Source: Hyalella azteca
Taxonomy: Eukaryota; Arthropoda; Malacostraca; Amphipoda; Hyalellidae
Direction of reading: 5' to 3'
DNA: 64,000 nucleotides
Assembly (NCBI RefSeq): GCF_000764305.2
Contig: NW_025942170.1
Location: forward strand, 25,963 to 89,962
Shown here: positions 58,190-64,000 of the stretch, piece after piece
Position numbering within the stretch: position 1 is the first letter of the stretch
Layout of the letters: every line of letters begins with the position of its first letter
Made by a program: the position numbers and the translations under genes
Notes under the pieces: generated by a model
The model's input: the letters and a program-made list of their open reading frames with translations, nothing else
Database searches by the model: none
What the model was told of the DNA's origin: nothing

Positions 58190-58495
58190 CCAAGTGAGGG
58201 GCGAAATAGAGGGGCGAGGGGCAAGTGAGGGGAACCGATGGGCCAGGGGACAAGTGAGGGGCGAGGGGACACCAGGGGCGAGGGGAGACAAGTGGGGGGA
58301 ACCGATGGGGAGGGGACAAGTGAGGGGAACCGATGGTTAGGGGACAAGTGAGGGGAACCGATGGTTAGGGGACAAGTGAGGGGAACCGATGGTTAGGGGA
58401 CAAGTGAGGGGAACCGATGGGCGAGGGTACAAGTTAAGGGAGAGGGACAAGTGAGGGGCGAGGGGACACCAGGGGCGAGGGGCAGGCAGCGGGGG
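58190..58495. repeat. G-rich minisatellite, about 28-bp unit x 10
   Basis: GGGGACAAGTGAGGGGAACC plus GATGGTTA, mixed with GGGGCGAGGGG units. Confidence 0.9.
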
Positions 58496-58669
58496 GCTAA
58501 GCCCTCGCTCGTATTCGCTTTGTTATATCGAGGACGCGAGCCGCTGTGGTGAATATATTGATATTATACTAATAATGACGAATATGTCGGTATTTTATTA
58601 TTGAATATGTATAGACTGATATTTTCTTATCATTAATATTTAATTGCTGACTAAAATCGTATATACTGG

Positions 58670-59470
58670 GGGTGCAGAAGATATCCGATACAATGGAAAA
58701 ACTTTATTTAATTTAAGCTTATTCAACAAAATAACTTAAATAAACACGATTCTAATGTCAATTTACATTAAAAAAATATAAATGTCATATCAAAATAACA
58801 ACATCATTAAATGTTGACTTTAAAAATGCAATTTTGTAATGTCATGGTTCAAAAAGTATTCAACACATTGTACACAAATATACTCAGCACTTCTTTATGT
58901 GACCTTTAACAGCCAAAAGTGCTTCTAACCGATTGGAATACTTAATTGTTCGCAAGATTAGCAAATACGCTTAAAGGAATTTTAGCCCACTCTTCCTTGC
59001 ATATTTCTTTCAGTTTGATAAGATTTATTGGATCTCCCTCCTGAACCCTCAATTTCAATTCCCGCCACAGATTTTCAATCGGATTGAGGTCAGGTGATTG
59101 GCTTGGTCATTCTAATAACTCAATGTCCCTCTCTTAAAACCATGCAAGGGTTGCCCTAGCCGTGTGCTTATGGTCATTGTCTTGTTGGATTATCCAATCA
59201 AATTCCAATATTGTCTTGTTGGATTATCGAAGAAGGTTCAAATGTTTAGGCTGACTTCACGAGACATCTCTCAATAATGTCCCGATACATTTCGGATTTC
59301 ATCCTTCAATGATTTAAAATATTCAGCGCCTGCAGAAGATTAACTACCCTAAAGCATTACGCTGTCACCTCCAAACTTCATTGTTGGGAGGGTATTCTTT
59401 GAGTGAAACACAGAGTTCTTCTGACTCACACAGTTCCGACCAACTAACTATTTTAGTCACATCTTCCTAT
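58670..59470 (-). pseudogene. Decayed Tc1-like transposon remnant
   Basis: On the minus strand, broken frames give pieces such as [15 protein letters not shown] residues (around 59065-59100) and a C-terminal RLEALLAVKGH-like end near 58895-58935. Stops and frameshifts are numerous. The left edge may be near GGGGGTGCAGAAGATATCCG at 58667. Confidence 0.7.
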
Positions 59471-59604
59471 AATATTTTATCACAAAAGCTTAAAGGTTTA
59501 CTCATGATTTTGTTAGTAAAGTTCCGGCGGTTCTTTACGTGAATTTACTTATTTACTTCAAGTGAGGGGTTTTTTTTGGTGACCGAGAGTGGAATCGTCT
59601 CTCT

Positions 59605-59630
59605 CTCTCTCTCGAACTTTCTTAATTGTA
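59605..59630. repeat. CT microsatellite
   Basis: (TC)n of about 20 bp. Confidence 0.85.
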
Positions 59631-59684
59631 TTATTGAAAACATTCGTCCCACTTGATTGCAAGTCTTTTTGCAGACGGTAAGTG

Positions 59685-59914
59685 AACTTAAGTACTTACG
59701 CTCTATTTTCTTGTCTGTGATTGGTGGATTTTGCTTGAAAAGCCGTCAATGATTGGCTGATGAACTTAAGATCTCTTAACTTTTTTTGAAAGTATAGTGA
59801 ACGTAAGTACTTACGCTCTATTTTCTTGTCTGTGAATGGTGGATTTTTGCTTGAAAAGCCGTCAATGATTGGCTGATGAACTTACGATCTCTTAACTTCT
59901 TTTGAAAGTATAGG
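59685..59914. repeat. Dispersed element with CGTAAGTACTTACG palindrome, two more copies
   Basis: Two tandem copies of the element found at 50968-51136, about 112 bp apart. They share GCCGTCAATGATTGGCTGAT and GATCTCTTAACTT. Confidence 0.88.
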
Positions 59915-60014
59915 CCTCAGAACTAATCAGTCGAGTATTATTCTGTACCTTTAAAATTAAACTCTTAGCTGTACGGTCAGGCTGATATATATAACAAAGG
60001 TCACAATTTGTATC

Positions 60015-60125
60015 TCTCTACACTGAGGGAAATAAATCAGACTTACCACGAATAATGATGGAATTTATGCCCTTGCGTGGGTCTTCTTGACTCAGTTTGG
60101 TCCGGCAAAGACGTGTCAGTGGTGC
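60015..60125. repeat. Dispersed noncoding family member beside the mariner
   Basis: CTACACTGAGGGAAATAAAT and GTGGGTCTTCTTGACTCAGT match copies near 57.8 and 62.4 kb. Confidence 0.6.
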
Positions 60126-60232
60126 GTGCAGGAAGCGTGTATAATAGTTGAACATTTAGACGCATTTATTTTTCTGATTGAAATTTATGGTTACTATTCT
60201 TTCTTATATTTCACACAGGCGACTCCTGTGTA

Positions 60233-61543
60233 CAGGGTCCGCCATATTTATGACAACGCATGTTTTTTGTTATTTCTCAATGAAACAAACAGGTGCATTG
60301 TTTTTTTATTGGATGAGATATATAGTAGCCAAGAATTACCTAAACAATTCTCAGACATATTTATTCAATATGACCACCTTTATTTTTAATGACGGCCTCC
60401 AATCTACGCGGGAAAGCTTCACAGGAGACACGCAGCATTTCTTGAGGGATCAAGTCCCATTCTCGTGTCAATTTAGCCTTCAAACTATCCAAAGAATCAT
60501 GAGGTGTTCTGCAGACCCTACTCTCTAAAATAGCCCACACAGAAAAGTCGAGAGGATTCAAATCAGGGCTTCTTGAGGGCCATTCATTTTTGCTAATGAA
60601 CGCTGGGATGTGACCCTGAATCCAGTTTTGGGTCACATTTGAGTTATGTGATGGGGCAGAGTCTTGTTGAAAACTCCATGGTGAGCCGTTGAAGTGTTTT
60701 CGGGCCCAAGGGAACAACACAGCTCCCAAAATGTCCGAAATTTATCGCTGACTGTTCAATTTCACTTATGAGGGGACAAAAACGAGTGGGGACCTCCCAG
60801 TGGCAGTTACCGCGGCCCAAACCATCATGGACATGGGTGGACATCGTGTTGCTGTTCTGGTTGCCACAGATCCATCCCGACTGCAAACTCTGTCAATATT
60901 GATGGTTAACGCTTTGTTCAATGTCAAATTTTTTCTCGTCACTGAACACCAAGTTGGGCAACGTGCCATCCTCAATCAGATCCAGAATGTGCTGGCATCT
61001 TTCGAGCCTCATTCGTTCATGACGGTCTTTTAATTCATGCCTTGTTTGCATCTTGTAAGGGGAGGTTTTGAGGTCATCGTTGAGGACGCATTGATACGAT
61101 GTCTGATGTCTACGCATTGATGTCTGACTGACTCCTGCTTCTGCAGCCAATTTTGCAGCTGAGCGACGAGGGTTTCTCCTCAACTTCTTCCTCGTGTTTT
61201 TGGCCAATTGTTTTGTTCGGACACTTCGTTTCCTTCCTTGACCAGGTCGATTGCATGTTTCACCAGTTTCCTTGAATTTTTTTACCACCTTCCACAAAGT
61301 TTCATGACGAATTTGTAGCTTTTTTGCAATGACTGAATTACTCTCGCCCTTTTGATGAAGGGTTACAATTGCATTTCTATCTACTGCCATAAGCAATAGT
61401 AAATTTAGACACCGTAGACTTCTGCAATATAAAATAGATGAATTAATAGATGATATTAAGCTTTAATATAAAAGAAAAGTCTCCTAGAAACCAATTTATT
61501 TTTATATAGCAAACATCCGTTGCCATAAATATGGCGGACCCTG
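60233..61543 (-). mobile_element. Mariner-type (DD37D) transposon with intact ends
   Basis: The ends are CAGGGTCCGCCATATTTATG and its inverse CATAAATATGGCGGACCCTG, each flanked by TA (60231-60232 and 61544-61545). Length is 1311 bp. It encodes a helix-turn-helix plus DDE transposase on the minus strand. The distance from the Asp of QQDSAPSH to the Asp of SPDLNPLD is 37 residues, which places it in the maT/DD37D group. Frameshifts make it non-autonomous. Confidence 0.9.
60361..61396 (-). pseudogene. DD37D mariner transposase, frameshifted
   Basis: It starts MAVDRNAIVTLHQKGESNSV, continues through IAKKLQIRHETLWKVVKKF (helix-turn-helix) and LVFSDEKKFDIEQSVN (first Asp), then shifts frame near 60893-60900 and again near 60740-60770. 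The last part has QQDSAPSHNSN (second Asp) and PSRSPDLNPLDFSVWAILES (third Asp). All three acidic residues survive, but on different frames. Confidence 0.88.
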
Positions 61544-61574
61544 TACTTGTTTGTGCGTCTCGTATCGCTTTTGT

Positions 61575-61605
61575 GTGTGTGTGTGCATGTGTGCGTGTAA
61601 TTTGA
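61575..61605. repeat. GT microsatellite
   Basis: (TG)n tract. Confidence 0.85.
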
Positions 61606-61865
61606 TTTTCGATTTTGAACCGTATCTACGATACTTTCTGTATGAACTTATGTCATGTCCAAATTTCAATTTTTAGCGTTGTAATAACTGTTCAATTGCT
61701 TGATAATGAATATTGATATATTCGAAACGTCGCACTGCAATAAAATGTCATTCGGTAATCTACTTTTTGATCTCCAAGCTCCAGCTAGAAATTTCGTTCG
61801 GCTTATCGAAAAGAACAATAAGAAAATCGTAAATAAAAAGTACGCTCTGGTCTTCAACCAAACCT

Positions 61866-62080
61866 GTATAAGTGTGCGTGTACGTGCATGTATGCATGTA
61901 CGTGCATGTGTGTGTCCGTGCATGTGTTCGTGTACATGCATGTGCGTATAAGCGCATGAGCGTGTACGTGCATGTGCATATACGTGCATGTGTGTGTGTG
62001 TACGTACATGTGTGCGTACATGCATGTGCGTGTACGTGCATATGTGTGCGTGCATGTACGTGTGTGTGTCTGTATACATT
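61866..62080. repeat. TGCATGTACGTGCATGTGTG-type repeat
   Basis: Degenerate GTGCATG/TACGTG units. The H- and T-rich ORFs across it are artefacts. Confidence 0.88.
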
Positions 62081-62379
62081 TCCGCTGCCCAGCATCCTGC
62101 AGCAATCCTAGACGGCGGGACGGAGAGAAGGAGGCGCGGTGAACGAAATTTTATTTTATTAAATTGTATTTTATTTTTATTAAATATTTTTTTAATTATT
62201 TCACTCATAAATATAATTTTTGTATTACTCTAATTTATGTATTTATAGTATTATCATGTGTTAATCACAATTTAATTGATTATATTTTAGAAGCAAATAC
62301 GTTCAATTAATCTCACAGCAAACAAGGGTTTACACTCAAACAAATGTGTGGCACTGTATAAATAGCGAAGCGCTTAATT

Positions 62380-62460
62380 TTTGTCCGTACGTGAGTCATT
62401 CTGACTCAGTTTGGTCAGGGCGCATCAGTGCTACGTGCAGAAAGTGAGTCATTAATTGGA
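62380..62460. repeat. Dispersed noncoding family member
   Basis: CGTGAGTCATTCTGACTCAG then TTTGGTCAGG matches 57885-57915 and 60078-60108. Confidence 0.6.
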
Positions 62461-62604
62461 CAGTGTGACCCATTCATTTCATGCACGCCAAACTGAATGA
62501 TGAATAATTAAGTTACGTCACTAGTGGTTCAGGTGTGTGGTTCACTCCTGTGTGTGTGTGTGTGTGTGCTATGTGTATGGTGTCATCTGTGTACGTAGCC
62601 CCGT

Positions 62605-63160
62605 ACATAAATACGTGCATGTTGACTCGTACGTACACGTGCACAGATACGTACATGTTGACTGGTACGCACACGTGCACAGATACGTACATGTTGACTC
62701 GTACGTACACGTGCACAGATACGTACATGTTGACTCGTACGTACACGTGCACAGATACGTACATGTTGACTCGTGCGTACACGTACACAGATAGGTACAT
62801 GTTGACTCGTACGTACACGTACACAGATACGCACATGTTGACTCGTACGTACACGTACACAGACATGTACATGTTGACTGGTACGTACACGTGCACAGAT
62901 ACGTACATGTTGACTGGTACGTACACGTGCACAGATACGTACATGTTGACTCCTGCGTACACGTACACAGATACGTATATGTTGACTCGTACGTACACGC
63001 ACACAGACACGTACATGTACGTAGCCACGTACACAGACACGTACATGTACGTAGCCACGTACACAGACACGTACATGTACGCAGCCACGTACACAGACAC
63101 GTACATGTACGCAGCCACGCACACAGACACGTACATGTACGTAGCCACGTACACAGCTGC
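62605..63160. repeat. Two adjoining minisatellites (36 bp x 11; 30 bp x 5)
   Basis: ACGTACACGTGCACAGATAC plus GTACATGTTGACTCGT, then ACGTACACAGACACGTACAT plus GTACGCAGCC. They are open in several frames on both strands because the unit lengths are multiples of three. Confidence 0.93.
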
Positions 63161-63175
63161 GTGCGTCCCACTGAC

Positions 63176-63389
63176 CTCCACGAGTGACTTGCGGTGCCAC
63201 TTTTTTTAGGCCTAAAAACTTTAAAGTCGCGCCTATTTTTTGTTTATTTATTTTTGTCCGAAAGCAATACCATGGCCACCGCTTTGGCCGTGCATACAAA
63301 TGGCGCTCACGAAGCTCCATTTCCTTAATAACTTCGCGTAAAGTCATTTTTTGGTTTAAATCACTTTTCTTGACACATTTTTTGGCCAT
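63176..63389 (-). CDS. Weak candidate first exon, unknown protein
   Basis: An ATG at 63389 gives MAKKCVKKSDLNQKMTLREV then IKEMELRERHLYARPKRWPW, and further to KKVAPQVTRG before a donor-like GGAG|GTCAGTGG. It is basic and not repetitive, unlike its surroundings. I recognise no domain. A minisatellite array follows in the putative intron, as in the two real genes. It could equally be a transposon remnant or a chance ORF. Confidence 0.3.
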
Positions 63390-63419
63390 ATTACAATTTC
63401 ACTCGTTCCTTTCTTTTTA

Positions 63420-63835
63420 GTCTTACAGCAATTTTACTTGCATCTTTTAGGCCTTAAAGAAATTTACTTAAACTTTCTATTTCCTTGTAACTTTTCCCTA
63501 TAAACGACTTCCTTCGCCAAAACCTTACTTATTGTAGCGTTTAAGAACCTAAATTCACTGATGCCTTCTATTTATATAATTGTATCATTTAATTATACTC
63601 ACTAAGATTATATATTAATTTTTTATATATTTAAAAGGGTATATTTCACGGACTAATTGCTTCAGCCGCACCCCTGCTGTAATGCTATTCGTACGGGATG
63701 CTTTAATTGAAGAACTTGAGGCGAAGATTTCCTTCTTTTTCACGTGGCGCTAATTTAATCAAGTTTTCGATCTGACGATTAATTTTAAGCGCAAATTCAA
63801 TGGCCGCTTGTAAATCGGACAAGATTTTTATGAAG
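63420..63835. other. Unassigned AT-rich DNA
   Basis: Nothing recognised. Confidence 0.5.
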
Positions 63836-64000
63836 GTTCAAGGCGTGCAGGTCATGAAGGGTTCAAGGCGTGTAGGTCATGAAGGGCTCAAGGCGTGCAG
63901 GTCATGAAGGGCTCAAGGCGCGCAGGACATGAAGGGCTCAAGGCGTGCAGGTCGTGAAGGGCTCAAGGCGTGCAGGACATGAAGGGCTCAAGGCGTGCAG
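63835..64000. repeat. Minisatellite, 25-bp unit x 6, running off the window
   Basis: ATGAAGGGCTCAAGGCGTGC plus AGGTC or AGGAC. Confidence 0.92.

Noticed and set aside
61666..62208. ORF rich in THTHMHVHAH
   Set aside because: It is translation of a GTGCATG/TACGTG simple repeat.
62513..63209. Cross-strand ORFs of more than 200 codons (YVRVNMYVSVHV type)
   Set aside because: 36- and 30-bp minisatellites open in several frames because the units are multiples of three; no coding asymmetry.

Overview
The window is from a large, repeat-rich animal nuclear genome. Genes are split by GT-AG introns, and Tc1/mariner elements, a LINE fragment and hAT-like MITEs are present. The protein fragments look arthropod-like, possibly crustacean, but I cannot name the species. 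No prokaryotic operon, CRISPR array, rRNA or tRNA was recognised. Minisatellites occupy a large share of the sequence. The assembly is a draft with two N gaps, two single-N joins and five untrimmed Nextera/Tn5 mate-pair junction adapters.

Two genes are well supported. (1) Minus strand, about 19400 to 5640: a carnitine O-palmitoyltransferase 1 (CPT1) gene with 13 recognisable coding exons whose phases mostly join. It includes the catalytic HSMAD motif, the SPDAFVQ and TYEAS...GRTETVR blocks and the STSQ-type block. Two internal exons and the C-terminal end are missing; one missing exon coincides with the 12327-12659 gap and its chimeric fill. (2) Plus strand, 39750 to 52437: an SLC3A2/CD98 (4F2hc) type amino-acid-transporter heavy chain with 11 recognisable coding exons. 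It has one transmembrane segment followed by the conserved APxC cysteine. One exon appears lost where two adapter junctions sit at 48546-48708. The two genes are not obviously linked in function; one imports fatty acyl groups into mitochondria and the other is a plasma-membrane transporter subunit.

Layout: 1-5640 minisatellites; 5642-19400 CPT1 with arrays in nearly every intron; 19401-24470 mostly unique AT-rich DNA with MITE remnants; 24478-32419 a kilobase-scale tandem array with a LINE fragment inside; 32420-36905 a Tc1-like element broken by two insertions; 37342-37738 a 158-bp-arm inverted repeat; 39382-52437 SLC3A2; 52438-64000 minisatellites, a decayed Tc1 copy, a mariner (DD37D) element with intact ends, and a weak candidate first exon on the minus strand at 63176-63389.

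The most unusual signal is a recurrent architecture. In 10 of 23 recognised exon ends of the two genes, and in an ATM-like kinase fragment trapped between adapters, the last bases of the exon together with the 5' splice donor are the unit of a tandem repeat. Copy number runs from 2 to about 67. Several 3' splice sites are duplicated as well. Each array offers a ladder of candidate splice sites. This is visible in the sequence; whether any of it is used, or how it arose, is inference.

Translated ORFs through the arrays and adapters are not genes. Fragments of three other loci (lipoxygenase, ATM-like kinase, a LINE-type zinc-finger ORF) are almost certainly mis-joined here by mate-pair junction reads.
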